Assembly: GCA_028829895.1 (NCBI GenBank)
Contig: CM054179.1
Location: 42,239,617 to 42,303,616 of the forward strand
Length of the DNA stretch: 64,000 nt
Direction of reading: 5' to 3'
DNA from: Sinotaia quadrata
Taxonomy: Eukaryota > Mollusca > Gastropoda > Architaenioglossa > Viviparidae
In this document: piece after piece, positions 1 to 15,200 of the stretch
Numbering within the stretch: the stretch's first letter is position 1
How the letters are laid out: every line of letters starts with the position of its first letter
The notes under the pieces: generated by a model
What the model saw: only the letters and a program-made list of their open reading frames with translations
Database searches by the model: none
Told to the model about the DNA's origin: nothing
Translations under genes and position numbers: made by a program

Positions 1-238
1 CTCTAACAGCCACTTTACTCAAAAGCTCAATAATCAATTTCTGTTCATTTTAAAAAAAATCTTTAAAAGTATTTTTTCAAGCAAATTCTTCCTTTATTAT
101 ATTTATCTGCAAGATGATAAGCATTGAACATATTAATATATCAGATGACACTAATAATACAAATACTATTTACAACTACTTAGACAAGTATGATAATAAG
201 TGCAGTTCATTACTCTTCTTGTTTCTTGCAGAATTTAT
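1..238 (+). other. Upstream intron end and 7 nt of 5' UTR of the BZW gene
   Basis: An AT-rich stretch ends in a good pyrimidine tract and acceptor AG at 230-231, just before the BZW start codon. The promoter and first exon are therefore outside the window. Nothing else is recognisable here. Confidence 0.6.
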
Positions 239-3200
239 ATGAGTCAGAAGGCTGAAAAACCAACACTATCAGGCACCCGTCTGAAGACCCGAAAAAGGGG
301 TAGGTTTCCAGTTTTTATATTTGATTTTCCAAGCTCCTGATTTCCAGCTACTCTTTATACAAATTTCATGAATCATTAGATATATTTTAAGGAACTATAA
401 TTAGGCAGTCCCATTCATTGTTGTCTACTTAATGTTGTAGAAATCTTTATGATCAAAATGTCTTCTGATAAAATAAGTTGTATTAAAATAATTATGATGA
501 TAGCTATAATACTTTTAAAGATATTGTTAATTTAGTTATTTCATTTGTGATCATTTTACAGATATTACAAAAGTGTGATTTTCAAGTTCAGTACAAGTAA
601 AATATAAGCCACATTAGAAAACAACCCAAGAATTCAAATAAAAATGGTCACAGATGATAAGAAAACTGGAGATAATAAAATTTGAAATTTCATTTTATTA
701 TAAATTGCAACTGTTATACATCATACAAAGATGAGTCACATATCAAATCAAACTGCAATCTCTAAATAAATATATGAAAAACAGTTTGTGTTAATCATTT
801 ATTAAATTATATTTTTCGTTTTGTAATTATTTTTTTTTTACAATGATAAATGAGAATGGTAAATTATGACATGCTTGAAACTACCCTAAGCTAAATCATG
901 ATTAACCTGTTAAAATGATCATGATATTATCTATTTAACTAAATAACAGAAATGTATGACATTCTGTTGGTTTCAATATTTTATATAATACAAACTTATA
1001 TTTAAAATCTTGAGTGTATTTTTGGTATGTATTGCATTCTATGTGCTTATATAAAAGATATTTAAGCACATATATTTCATATATTCAGAAAGTATAAATC
1101 CTGAAAGGGGGGAAACTGAACAGTGCAAATATATAATAATATCAGAATTAAAAAATAAGAAAATAATTTTTTTCGTATTTGGTTTGTGCCATCCATGTTC
1201 TTAATACCTGCCTGTGTACATAAAATAGATGCTGCCTCAAAATGCTCTTTGCTAATTTTAAGTATGTTCATTCATGATAAACAATAAGTAACATGCCGAA
1301 AACAGTTACTATTATAATATTAATGATGTAAATTTTGACTTTTTAAAATTATTAATTAATTTTTGTTTAATAGATGAAAAGGAAAAATACGATCCAAACT
1401 CTTTCCGTGACGCCATCCTCCAAGGACTGATTGAAACTGATGGTGATCTAGAAAAGGTAAAAAAAAAATTTTTTTTTTTTTTTTCTCATCACCTCATGCT
1501 ATTAAAATACAGTGAAACCTCACTATAATGCAATAATTGGGATCCATAAAATCAGATTGCGTTAATAGCGGGGTCGCGTTAATGCAGCGTTTTTCAATAG
1601 AATGCATTATTAAGATACATATTTCATGAGCCATGCCACGAATGTGTTATATCCAAATTCGCAATATCGTGGGATTCCACTATAATTAATTTGGTATACA
1701 GTATTTCCATAAATTGTTGTGTATTACATTTTCATTGTATGGAAGATGGACTTATATTCATGTAAGACTGAACAATATTGTTGTATTTAGCATATTTGTT
1801 AATTGAGGAGGGTCTATCAAAGCACATTAGTCTGAGTTTCTAAACTTCTCAACAAGCTGTTTGTTCCGTAGAACTCTTCTGCAACTAAAGCAGCACTTGA
1901 TATCAACCACTTCTTTCAGTCTTTTTCATAAGACAGTTCTGTATCACAGTACCTTTGCTTTATAGTTGAGGAAGGTAGTAAATGGTTAAGGAAGTGGTTG
2001 TCTCTCAGTGTCCTTTCTGAATCTCCTGCAATAAAATCATTCACTATGATCTGATTGGAAAAATCATTGCTGCAGACTAATGGAAGATTATAGTGTCTTA
2101 GAAAAAAAAACATTGCTGTTACATTTGTCAACATAAAGATGATGCAACTAATAAATCTTCAGGTCACCCTGTAAAATATGCTTGACCAGGCATCTCATCC
2201 TAAAAGAGTCCGCATTTTATATGAGATTTTAACTGCTCATCCTAAATATAGGCAGTCCCATTTTCTAATTGATACTGCACCAATGTGTGTTCTTATGAAA
2301 TAAGGTTGTACAGAAAAAATTATGATGATGGATATAATACTTTTTGAGATATTGTCAATTTAGTTTCATAATTTGCGATCAACACTTTTTAAATGTAACA
2401 AATGTGCAGTTTGTCAAGTTCAGTACAAGTAAAATATAAACCACACTGATCAACAGTCCAACATTTTAAATTAACATAATCACAGACAACAAGAAAAACA
2501 GACATAATGCAGAATTGAAATTTACGTTTATTATAAATTGCAAAGGAAAATATGCTTTCATAAAATTGCTTACTAAATGCAACAAACTGGAATATTCATG
2601 CATATGGAAATGCTGGGGAAAAAAACAACCAAACAATTTTGTCAAGTAAATCAGGAAAAAGAAATATCAAATAATGAAATATATTAACTCTTTGAAATTT
2701 AGTCTTATCTTTTTATTATTATTAATGATTGCCTGCCAAATATAAGCAATACAGAACAAGAAAAGAGAGATAATGGTATTAATGATCTACTTGACAAAAT
2801 TGTTTGGTTGTTTTTTTTTTAAAAAAAAAATATGCATTCATCCAGCTGCTTTATAATTTCTTCTTTTTTTTTACCCCTCCAAAAATGGCAACCCTAAATT
2901 TACCACAACTCACATTTAATGACCATTCTCCATATACTGTCAAAGAAAATGTCTTCGAAATCCCAAGATAGGGTACTGGGAATTAATGACTAAAACTCTC
3001 AAAGCTTTGGATACTACTAAGTTAGAACATCATGTTCCAATTACAGAATGGGGCTTGTCAGAAATCATAGACATTTTAAATTCACTCGTTTCAGAAAGAA
3101 ATTATTTTACAGCTCAATTATTTGTTGTTGTTTTGTTTGTTTATTATATATGCATGAAAGAAATCCTGCCAATCTACTGATAAAGATGGTATTTGTAAAT

Positions 3201-6200
3201 TTCTGTATAGACTGCTGGGTGATGAGGAATTAACCACGTGTAAGGGTCATAGTATTAGTAATGACAATTTTGAATCTCTTTAGATTCATCAGAATATATA
3301 AGACAGTTAATGACCTTCAAAGATTGTATAACGACACTTATGGGTTTCAAGTGTTTGACCACTGGGTCTTTCAAATTTTATTTCCCTCTAAACAAAGTAA
3401 GATAATACTTTCTGTATTATTTCTGATCATACTGAATATATGGTTGAAGCACTTTTTGACCCAAAGCATTAATAAATAAAGTCAAAAATTGGGAATCATG
3501 CTCACATTTTTTAATTTATTTTTGCTTTCACATTGTTAGCATTTTCTATATCATACAAATATTCAAAGTTGGTATGTGTTGCTAATTCTAGTACTGCAAA
3601 AAATAATTCAGTGCACCAAGATTCAGTCTCCCTCTTTATCAGTTTGCATTTACAATAGTATACTCCCTTAATTTAAATAATTTTTCTTGGCAATATTTAT
3701 GAATTTATATTCACCTTCAGCACCTGATACATAGCATAAATTCCATCTGGAATTAGTCCTTTTTTGTAGTTTCTGTTATTCCTCTTTAGTTAAAAAAAAT
3801 TATATCATTATCAGTTGTATTTTTACATGTGTGATGGATCTTTTTGTTTTAATTGTTTTATGCCACTTTATGCTTGGATTATATGTTTGTTTTGTTTTAT
3901 AATATAGGTATCAAAGTTTTTGGATGCAGCAGGCTCTCGCCTCAATTACAGGCGTTATGCTGAAGTACTCTTTGATATTCTGTTTGCTGGAGGAATCTTG
4001 GGTATGTGTTCATTATGGTTTTAAAATAAAGTTTGTGGGAGACCTGAAAAGTACAAAGAATATGCTCTCTAACTTATGTAATTGATATTGTATAATTCAA
4101 CAAGTTAGATAATAATTGTTTACATTCAGATGTTAAACAAACACATACATATGACTGATTAACTATGGAACTAAAAGGCAGCTTTTTGATGAATACATTT
4201 TGTGCATTGTTATAATCATGCAATGTGCATCTCAAAGTGTTGCTAAAAATTTGAGCTTTTAGTTAGCTGGTCCAAACTTCACTTCCAGATTTCTTCACAA
4301 TACTTCTAACAACATAAACAAAAGTAATTAATTCCTTTTGCATATAACAAGCTGAAGTTAGAAGTGAATATGGTTTTCTTCTTTGTTTGAAAAATATAAT
4401 TGCCATTCTAATATTTTAATCGTGTTCTTATTTCAATTCTATAAACTTTATAATATCGACCATCAAAAAAATAACTACAGACAAATCAACATTTTTAATT
4501 TTTTAGAACAGCTAAATTGTATTTTTACTTGTCCAGTGTTCCTTTAGTGCAACTCATGTTAACCACTGTGTAGTAATCATGAGAGCTAGCAGTGTTTAGC
4601 TTCACTTTTGCTAGTCAGTGTTTCATCTATCTTTTACTCTTTCAACACTTGGTGGGAGTGTTTTCTCAAAAGCTAATTGCTATGTCAAGAATGGAAAAGG
4701 CTATATTTATAATACGCAACTTTTATATATTATGTGAGTATATTAGCCATCACTTGTTGATCTTTTAGAATGACATCATATAGATGTTTTATTTGTAACA
4801 GAAATTCTCAAATTTTGCAGGCTATTGATTGTTATGATTTTTGTGTGTGATTTGTTTTTAGCCCCTGGTGGTTCCGTAGTGCAGGAAACTGACCAATCCA
4901 AGCCTTGGAAAACTGATGTCTGTCTTTTTGCCCATGAGGCAACACATGAAAAAATTAAAGGCTTTTATGAGGTTGGTGCATGTTATGTGTTGAAGAAAAC
5001 CTAGTTCTTACTTTCAGTAATTCCTCTGTTTACCAATCAGAAACTACTAACAGTAATGTTTTTCTATCAATTCCGATGTTTGGAGTTTGGTTTTGTGTTT
5101 TTTTTCATTCATATGTTTCATCTTAAAGCATTAAAGAATATATCTGTAACTGCCAATAATTCTTTCACAGTTTATATTTTTAAAAGAAAATTTAAATGGA
5201 TCAAGCCCTAATTTCTAATTATAGTGTTTTTGTCATGATGTTTCATGATGAAATTGCAATTTTAAAATTTTCTTCTGGCTCTTTCTCAACTTATTCATTT
5301 GAAATGCAATGCTGATTTTGCTAGGTAAAGTGATGTAATGTTTATGTGGTAATAGTGCATTTTAATTTTAAATGAAAAATTATTTTAATAATGTTGTCTT
5401 TTAAGGCCATAGACGGCACGAGCGTATATGGTGAAAAGTCAAAAAAGCAAAAAAAAATTATTTTTGGGATTATTTCATATTTGCATTCTTAAATATGTTC
5501 TCTTTCAGGATTTTATATTTTAGAAGTGAAAAAAGTTTATATTTTGTGTTAATAAAGTTAGTTTCCAAACCTACCTATGCTACAAAAAATATTTCCAAAG
5601 TCAAAAACTCACCCAAAACGCACATGTTTCCACACTGATTGGCGCCATTACTGTTACTATAAATGGGAGACAATGCATATGTAAAGAAAGAGAATTCTCT
5701 CCCCTACTCAAATATCGTATGACCACTGTTCTAGGTCACCTCATGTGTACATAGTTTGAAAAACCTTGAACCCACTGTGGCACAGTTATTTTGAATCTTG
5801 AGATGAAAAATTTGCATACTCGCAATCTGATTGGTTAAACTCCTGGTTACCCATAACAACATGCCAAATCCGGGAATTTTCAAAATGGCCGCCGCATTAA
5901 TTAGGTGTTGCCGATCTTGGCTAGCACAGATGAATTTAGTTCTTCTAATGCTACAGCAATGTCGCTTGAAAAACGAAAATTGTCTAGACGCCGCCAGCAT
6001 TCAAAAATAGCAGCCAACATACGATGGAAGAAGCCAAACAAAGTGCAGGACGTGCATGAAGGCCCTATCAGTACCATGTGCTTTGCTGCAGACGATGTTT
6101 TCCCAACTACCCCCCTCCCTCTCATTTTGAAAAGTGCTTTCCAGAATATCAACACTGGCCCTAGTACTACCATTGCCGAAAACGATGTGAGGAGTCAAGA

Positions 6201-9200
6201 ATTACATACTGTTCCCTCAGTTACCCCCCATCCACCCTCTTCTAGTGGATCAATGCAGAACGTTTCTACTGGCTTTAGCCAACATTTGGCAGATTTGAAC
6301 AAAATCTTCCCATCTGCCCCCCACCCATCTACTGCTAGAAAAAACATGCAGGACACAAATATTGGTGCTAGCAGTACTGTCAGTAGCAGCTCACTGATTG
6401 CAGATGAGATACAGCATCCAGATTTGTTTGCTGTACCTATGACTGCCCTGAAAATGTCCACTTCCCAAAGGAAACTGAATTTGCTTGAATCAAAGTTAGC
6501 TGCTGTTGACACCATTCCAGAGAAGGAAAATACCAGGTGCATCATTGAGTTAAGTAATTTGAACGCTTTGTTTTTGTCAGTTGCTTGTTCTGAATGTAAA
6601 AGTGTTGGAAGTTTGAGAGTGAGTTTGGGAGACAACATGGGTTATTCTGTTCGTATGCAAGTGAGTTGTAGTGAATGCACATATAGAGAAAGTCAGATGT
6701 CATGTTCTAGGCATGGGAACAGTAGTGCAGTTAGTGTGGGATTTGATGTAAATGATGCAATGGTTATGTGTTTTAATGAGTTGGGGTTGGGACATGCAGC
6801 ATTAAGAAAATTTTCAGCTATGCTTAACATTCCTTCTATGCATGCAAAATCGTATTACAGACTTTCAAAGAAAGTTTCATTAGCAAACATTGCAGTTGCT
6901 GAAACTGTTTTATTAGCATCAGCAGATGCTGTGGCAGAAGCCTATTCTGACATAAATGGTGATAGTGATAATGAGAATGTTTATATGAGTGAAAATACTG
7001 ATATTGATATTACTGATGGTAATGATGATGAAAGTGGCAGAGCTAATCCACTTGATGTCATGGTTTCTTTTGATGGAACATGGCACAAGCGTGGATTTAC
7101 TTCTAATTATGGGGTGGGAGTAGTTATTGATGTTCTGACAGGTTTAGTTCTAGATTTTGAGGTGCTTTCTAAATATTGCCAGGCATGTGCAATGAGTAAA
7201 CAAAGATGTATGACTGATGAAGAGAGGGTTCAGTGGGAAGAAAAACATGCTCAGCACTGTCTTATTAATCATGAAGGGTCCTCCAAAGCTATGGAGATGG
7301 AGGCTGCAGTGAAAATGTGGAAGAGGTCAAAAGATAGAAATAATATGCGTTATACTAAGATGTTGTCTGATGGTGACTCTCTTGCTCATAAAGCTGTGAA
7401 TGATGCTAAATGTTATGATATACCTGTAGAAAAATTAGAATGTGTGAACCACTGTCACAAAAGAATGGGTACTGCCTTGAGAAAGAAGAAAAAAGAGGCT
7501 CGGCTTGGTGGAAAGAAATTTGGTGCTTTGACAGACAAAAAGTGTAAACAACTGCAGGGGTACTACCGTAAAGCCATTAACGACAACCTTGGTAATACTC
7601 AAGCAATGCGTGATGCCATATGGGCTACTCTTTTGCACTGCATGAGTACAGATGCAAATCCACACCATCTGAGATGCCCAAGTGGTACAAATTCCTGGTG
7701 TTTTTTCAACAGAGCCATTTCTAAAAATGAACAGCCCCAGACCCATGAGCAAGAAATTGGGTTACCACTTTCTTTTGAAGTTGCCAATGAGCTTGTGCCT
7801 ATCTATAGAAGAATGTCAGATCCAAATCTTCTCAAAAGAATGCAACATGGCCGCACTCAAAATGCCAACGAGTGCTTGAACTCACTAATTTGGTCTAGGT
7901 GTCCCAAGACAGTTAATGTAGGAGCACAACGTGTTCATGCGGCAGTTGCTAGTGCAGTGTCTCATTTTAACCAGGGCTGTGCTCATTTATCTCAGGTAAT
8001 GAGGCACTTGGATGTAACTCCATCCACCATACTTCAAGCATACCAGGAAGCACAGAATTCCAAAAGGTGTAAGCAAGCAGAAGATTCAGCCAAGCCAGAA
8101 AAAAAGCGATATCGTAGAGAAAAGAAGACGTTTAAGAAGTTGAAGACAAGTGCATTGGAGAAGGCAGAAGGCAGTACCTATGCCTCTGGATTACTAGGGG
8201 AACTGAATTATTGTTAGGAGATTAACATGGTAGTGGTAGGATAGTTATGCAAGCAACACTGAACACAATTGTTGATTTCTATGATTTTTATTTCCCTTTT
8301 TTAAAACACATTTTGACCAATTACTATAATACTTATTAAAATTAATTAAATAAAAACTAAACAAGATATTCAGAAAGTAATAGCTAACATTGCTTTTTTA
8401 TTTCATAAGCATTTTATATATCAAATTTGAAGAATGTGTGTTGATAAATAAGTTTTTCCTTCTTAGCAGGCAATATTTTGGTTTTATAGAAACCAAAAGC
8501 CGTATAGTGAGGATGCAGAAAAAAATACCTTTGACTCTGTGTTAACAAGAGAGTTAAATTAATATTAGGGAATCAATAGGGTATTGATAGGGAATATTTA
8601 ATAAGAAAATGAGCAACATTGAACAATTTTTTAAAGGTTTTGTAGTCTTTATTTCACTTTAAATGCGTTTTTCTCAAAATGGCATTTTTCGTCCGATGAT
8701 CAACCTGCCAAGGCACCTTTTGAGTAGTTGTAATTATTCTATGTCCCTGAAATTTGGTATACTAGTTCCTCATACATACAGTTAAAAAGTTATGCATGGA
8801 TGAAAGCCTATGTGCTTTAGTTATTTTTTTATAAATTTTTAAAATTCTACGTGTACCCACAAAAAAATATTTTTGACGGGTACAATTTAAAAAAAATCAT
8901 AACTATTTTTTTTCTTAAAATTTTTTAATGGGCATGCATAACTTTTTAGAGGTAGTCCAGTAGATAATAAAAATATACATTAAAATTTTTTTTTAAATGT
9001 TGGAAATATTTTCCGAGTTTTTTCCGAACTCTGAAATTATGCATATTTTCTAACAGTAAAAAATTAATAAAATGAAAACTAAACAAGATATTTTAAATCT
9101 GACAACTGTTATTGCTTTCTTATACCAAGGGCAATTTATATTCCAAATTTGAAGACTGTAGGTTGATAAATAATTTTTTTCCTTCTTGGCGTGTAGTAGT

Positions 9201-12200
9201 GTGGCCTTAATCTTCTTCAATGGACTAGGATTTCTCAAGACAAAAGCTTTGTTGAGGCATTTTACAATTGTGATTAAGTTTGAACAAACTGATTTACAAT
9301 CTCTATACCTTATAACCTGGTATTTTGAATTCACAAATTATAACATCTGCTTTACTTTGCTAAATCAGCAGGGGAAATTCTTCTTAAGAACCCACTTGTT
9401 ACAGATTATTGTAAATAATATTGAACTGTTGAAAAGTGTTTTTAATTTTCCATCGGATATCTAACTTTTACAATGTATTGCTGTATTTGCTGTTGCAGCA
9501 TGTTTGGTATATTGCGATTAATATAATTTTAAAATACATTTTTAATTTTTGTTTTCTTTATATATATATATATATTTAGATTTAGTTATATATACATAAT
9601 TATCAGAAGTTAATCTGTTTCCTTAACATGAATTTGTAATGTTTTGCAGGTGTTTTACAAGCTAATTCGAAGATACAAATATTTGGAGAAGGCATTTGAA
9701 GATGACCTCCGAAAGGTGTGATTTAAATAATTTTCCTCTCAAAATTGGTTAATAATGCAGAATTATTCATGATTTGCTTTTGAAATAGTTTGATAAAATA
9801 TTTTTTTTAAAAGTAGAATTTTACAGATAATTGAATTTTTCATAGATTTAATTAATTGATGAGATCTAGATTATGCATCATCCATAGTGTGTTATAGTTA
9901 GAATGCTTTTGCCCGGTGGCTGGCTATATAGGCATTATTTACTTATATTTTGCATTATGCCAATAGCTCATAATTTAATAAAAGAATTTTAAGATGGTCA
10001 AATCTGTCACAAGTAATGTATTAGAAAAGACTGTATATATTTTGAGAACAAGGTTTAAAAAAAAAAATAAGTACTCTCATTAATCAACTCAAAGTTCAGA
10101 TTGCTACATGTAAAAGTGGTTGATGTTTTATTGGTTGTGGTGTATTAATACAAAAAGAAAGAAACAACATTAACAAAGTTTCCAACTCATTTTCCATAAA
10201 ATCCTGTCAAGTCCCCTTTTGAGTAGTTTTAATTATTCTCTGTGCCTGATTGGTCTAGTGGCCCCACATCTTTACTGTTTACCTTTGATAAAAGAATGCA
10301 ATCAAAAATTTGGAATTTTTAATATTTCTCAGTTTATAAGTTTCGGGTGGTGTTGGTTTTTTGACAGGTATATTAGCAATAATTTATAACTATTTTTTTT
10401 TGTTGTTTGAAATTTTTCTTTTTACATATTGAGTAAATATTTGAATTTTTAATAAAATTTGATGTATTACATATTTTTGTTCATAAAAAAATTAATAATG
10501 TCAAAGCTTAACAAGATATTTTGACACTAGGAACTAGCATTACTTTGTTTAAATTTAAAGCATATTTCAAATTTGATAGCTTATTGCTTTTATGTAGTAA
10601 TATGTCCTTAAGATCTTAAGACATAACTAATTTAAAATGTCATTTACTCAGAACTGAAAAGTGCTTCACATCGGTCATTTATTTGTACTGTTAGATCAGA
10701 AAGAATTGGGTGGGGGGGAGGTTGTTAAAATGTGCACAGAAACCCCAATCGTGAAAAAAAAGGCAGTAGTTTATAACTTCCAAAGATGGAATGACAGCAG
10801 TAGGTTTTAACTCAGGACCTTCAGTTTTCATTCATTTCACGGTAGGATTTATTTTACTCTATTTCCTGTACTATGAGATAATATATTACATTAATATTTC
10901 TAATCATAATAAATGTATTTGGCTCTTTATGAAATCGAGATGTCCATAAATTATTTCTGAAGTGAGAAATCCAATGAATAATAAATATTTATTTATTTGA
11001 AAATAAGCGCATTGTCGGAGTACTTTATATTGTTGTATGTTGGAATGTAGGCACAAGAAATTTTTAGATTTAAAAATAATTTCATGCTTGAATGTTTTCT
11101 TGTCAGAGGAGATATACTTGGTTTTAAACCAGTCTGTATTTATAAAATAATTTTTCAAACCATAAGTCACTAAATATGCACATGAACGTGGCATGGAAAC
11201 CATGGGCATTATCTCCCCTCTTTTGTCAAAACGGCATCTGTACAACTTTTGAATTTCCAATTGAGAAACCCTGATCTTTACAGATGTTTACCTTCAGTCA
11301 GTGCATTAATCCTTGAAAAGGTGCTACTACATCATTTGTTGAAATAGTCCACAAATATATATTTCATGAAGATTCTAGAAATTTTCATGAGACAAAAGAA
11401 CTCTACTAATTATAAGACAATTTCTCTTGTTAAATAAAATATTACTCTCAAATTTATTTGTAGTTTAAAGTCATTTCTTAGATAAACAAAATTTAGTGCT
11501 GTATTACTTTACTGGCCCTATTGGTACAATTGGAATTGACAAACAAAAGTCATATTGAAAATTGATCAACTGGTAATGATTTGTGTATACAAAAGTTATT
11601 TTGACAGCTAAAAATTATAGTCTCTCTACATTCAAGCATTATAAAAGTATATTGTTTCAGATTATCACAACTGAAGTAAATTTTGCTACATTGCAGATAA
11701 AAAAAATATATGACTCTGGCAGTGTATTTATTTTAGGCATTTTAATTTATTGTGGAAAAAAGTTATTTCTCCACAAAGCATAATTTAAATTTAATGTGAT
11801 TATTATATTAATATTTTACTTGAGCACACTTTATTTTTTATGTTTGTGTAGATCTTAGTGTTTCAGAAAGGTTTCAAAGAGGATGAGCGCCAAAAGTTAG
11901 CTATTTTGACTGGCCAGATACTTGCTAATGGCCTCTCTTCACCACGTGTCCTTGATGCATTATTTGAAGACCATCTGGTCAAGGAAGGTTTGTATATAGA
12001 TTTTTCACATTGCAACAGCTTTGTTTATCCTACCACTGAAATCATTTAAAGTCTGTCTCTCCATGACCTTTGCAATTAGTTTCACACTCACTTTTATTAT
12101 TAATAGTAAATACAGCTATTAGTAGGTAAGACCACTCAAATTTTGAAGTCTGGCCAAATAAGCTGATATTTGCAGGTTATGTTATGTACCTCAAAGTAAG

Positions 12201-15200
12201 TTTGCATACAAAATTTTGGAGCTCTAGCTTTAATAGAAAAAAAGTTATGACAGTTCAAAGTTTGGCGTAAATTGCAGAAAAACACAGATTTCATGAAGAC
12301 CCTTTTGAAATGACCACACAACAAAAACTATGAAACATACATAGCTCATCTTTACTATTTCAACTCTCTGTAATACAAATATATTGCTGATTTTTTTTTA
12401 AGGATCACAGATGCATAGAAAATGAAATACAATCCTGTCAAATTAGCATTTTGTGTAAATTTTCAAATGGCAAGTGGTCAAAAACTAAATAAAATGTCTC
12501 TTTTGGAATCTTGTAAAATAAAAAACTACTTCATGTACATCATCCAAATTTGGTATACTTGCTCTTTAGAATATAGACATTTACAGGGTGAAGTTTTAGA
12601 CAATCTTTTTGTATAGATTTAGAAATATAACATTTCAAAAATGTAGTTTCATGCAATAAATCCGCACACTTGTTCAAGAGGAAAAAAGGTAAAATGAAAC
12701 ATTTATTATAATGCAATGTTTCTAATTTCTGTAACTGACAGCATGATCATTCTAACTAAATAAAGTCAAAAATTATATTTTTACAATGTATGCATGTACT
12801 TTAACAATTTAAAAAAACAGATCAAAACTAGCGAAACTGATGCTCTTTAATTTAATAAAATACTATTAGTGTTAGTTGTTACTATTTACAGTATACTTTT
12901 TTGTAGTTCAACAGCAATTGTAATTATTAGTATCTTTATTTTTAATAGGTGTCTATTGTTTCATAATATAAGACATTAACATTCTAAAAATATCTTGAAA
13001 ATTGAAAGCTAAAGTCTTTCATAGTTTTACTTATTATATGTCTACTATATTCGTGTATAATGTATGTCTGTAGTGTTAGTAGCATGTTACTCATCATTGT
13101 CCCGATATCAATTTTTACCAACATCGATTCACTCACTGACTCATACACTTATTATATATATATATATATCTTAACCCTGATCTGTCATTCAATGACAAAT
13201 TCTAATTATCATTTACTAGATTGTTTCTTAAGGTCCTAGTTATAATAAAATAATTAAAAGTACTGGTCAGCTACAGACGAACACAGACAAAAATTCTTCA
13301 GCATTAAGAGTTGTCGTTCTTTATTTTGGATTGGTGCTTTATAAAATTAATTTAAAATATCACCGATTAGTTAATATATATTTTTTAAAAATTCAATCTC
13401 ATCATGAATCATCGTTTAATCATTTCCATTCTGTATTTTGTGCATAGGATTGTTTTTAATATAAGCAGTTTGTCATAACAAATCATCACCCTCTTGCGAC
13501 AATATTTTAAAAGGCCGATACTTAGCGAACCTCGTTAGTGATCAAAATAAAACTTTATATCAAATCGTAACCTAAAAATAATGAATGATCATTTTACTAT
13601 AGCAATATTTCGATGAAATTTAATAGTTTTGTTAAAACTTAACGCAAAATGTTGTCTAGTTGATCCATTTTAACACACGTCTGGTCCAAGATGGCGATCT
13701 CTCGTCAACTTCGGCATGTGCGCGAAAAAAACTATTAGGGTTTCCCGCATTCATTGCCACTAACACTTCCTGTATAGAGACTTCTGGTTCATGTTATATA
13801 CCATTTTAAAGGGCAAAAGATGACCTTTTCAACAGTATAAAGTAGGCGAACAGATGATAATGGGTTTCGAAGTTATAATGCGTCAAACATAACACATAAT
13901 TTGGATTATCATTTTCTACAGTAAAATTTAAAAAAAATTAAATCAACCGATGTTTATGTTAAAGGTCATTATCTTAGCTTTCCGTTGATATAAGATTTAT
14001 TTTTATTGGTTGAATCCTTGAAGAGTTAGAACGCGTTATGTGAGCATACCCAAAAACGATGTCGGAGGTAAGCCATTTTCAAATCTCGCCACGGACACTT
14101 CAGTACGCTTTACCGACTGTGAGTTTATCGATCAAAACGTAATAAATACGTCATTCAAATGTACAAACAAAACTTATATTTAATGTTGGAAGATTCCTTT
14201 ATTTGATAAAACAATTTCCAACAATTTCTTTCTTTTAATTACTGAGATAGACAGTTTTGAAAATGAGTGAATTCAGTCAAAAAGTGACGTTGTCTCCAGT
14301 CTCCATATAGCGAGTGGTCTTACCTACTATTAGACATTTTATTTGCAATATACAGTCAACACAAAATCAAGTTTAACAACTGAATAAATTGAGTATGGTC
14401 ACTTTTAGGGCTTAGTTATTTGATCTTGTTAGAGTGTACAGTACTGCCTATACCACAGAACAGATATTTACCACTCTTACTAATTGTTTTAAGTGCTACT
14501 ATAATTATCATTTAAGGCCATGTGTGGTACGAGCCAGTAGAAGAAAACAAAATTCTTATTTTTTTCACTTTTGGGATTATTATTGATTTTTTTTTTAAGA
14601 ATAAAGTTTGTAACCTTACATATTAGAATAATACAACGGATTCCAGTAAAATGATTATTTGAACCTGTATGCAGTTTCAAACATACTGTAATTTCAAGAG
14701 GTCATTTTTCTTAGCTTTGCATTATAAGTCGTCAAAGTAGCTTGTTTCAGACTGCTAATTTCTGAAGAATATTGCATATATTGTCTTACATATAAGCTGG
14801 ATATTATTTATTAAAATAAATATTCATAATTGTCAAAATGACATGGCGTGGTTCATGTATTATCGCTACCTGGCCGCCATTTTGAAAATATTAACTTTGT
14901 ATCATTCAAGCGCTCAGTAGAAATGTTATGCGCCAAATTTTGCTTATTCCATCAAGCTCTGACTTCTCAAACATAAATACATAATTAAAAATAATATTTA
15001 TTTCATGAGCGAAATTGTCTTTTGTTAACTAAAAGTAATAACAATCGACAAATTAGATTCCAGAAGTGTTTAAAAAAGTCTCCTATGTTGAGGAGCTCTT
15101 AGCAGATGACACTCTGAACCAATCAAATCAAGTCTTTAACATGATTTGCATAAAATCTGTTCAATCAGGCATTAGGTTATGTCGGAGTTTCACATGAAAC

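Noticed and set aside
2986..3479. Three short plus-strand frames in BZW intron 2, possibly a decayed transposase
   Set aside because: No motif could be matched and the frames do not join into a family pattern.
10904..11260. 118-codon minus-strand frame in BZW intron 5
   Set aside because: It has no motif, splice support or compositional difference from the AT-rich intron.
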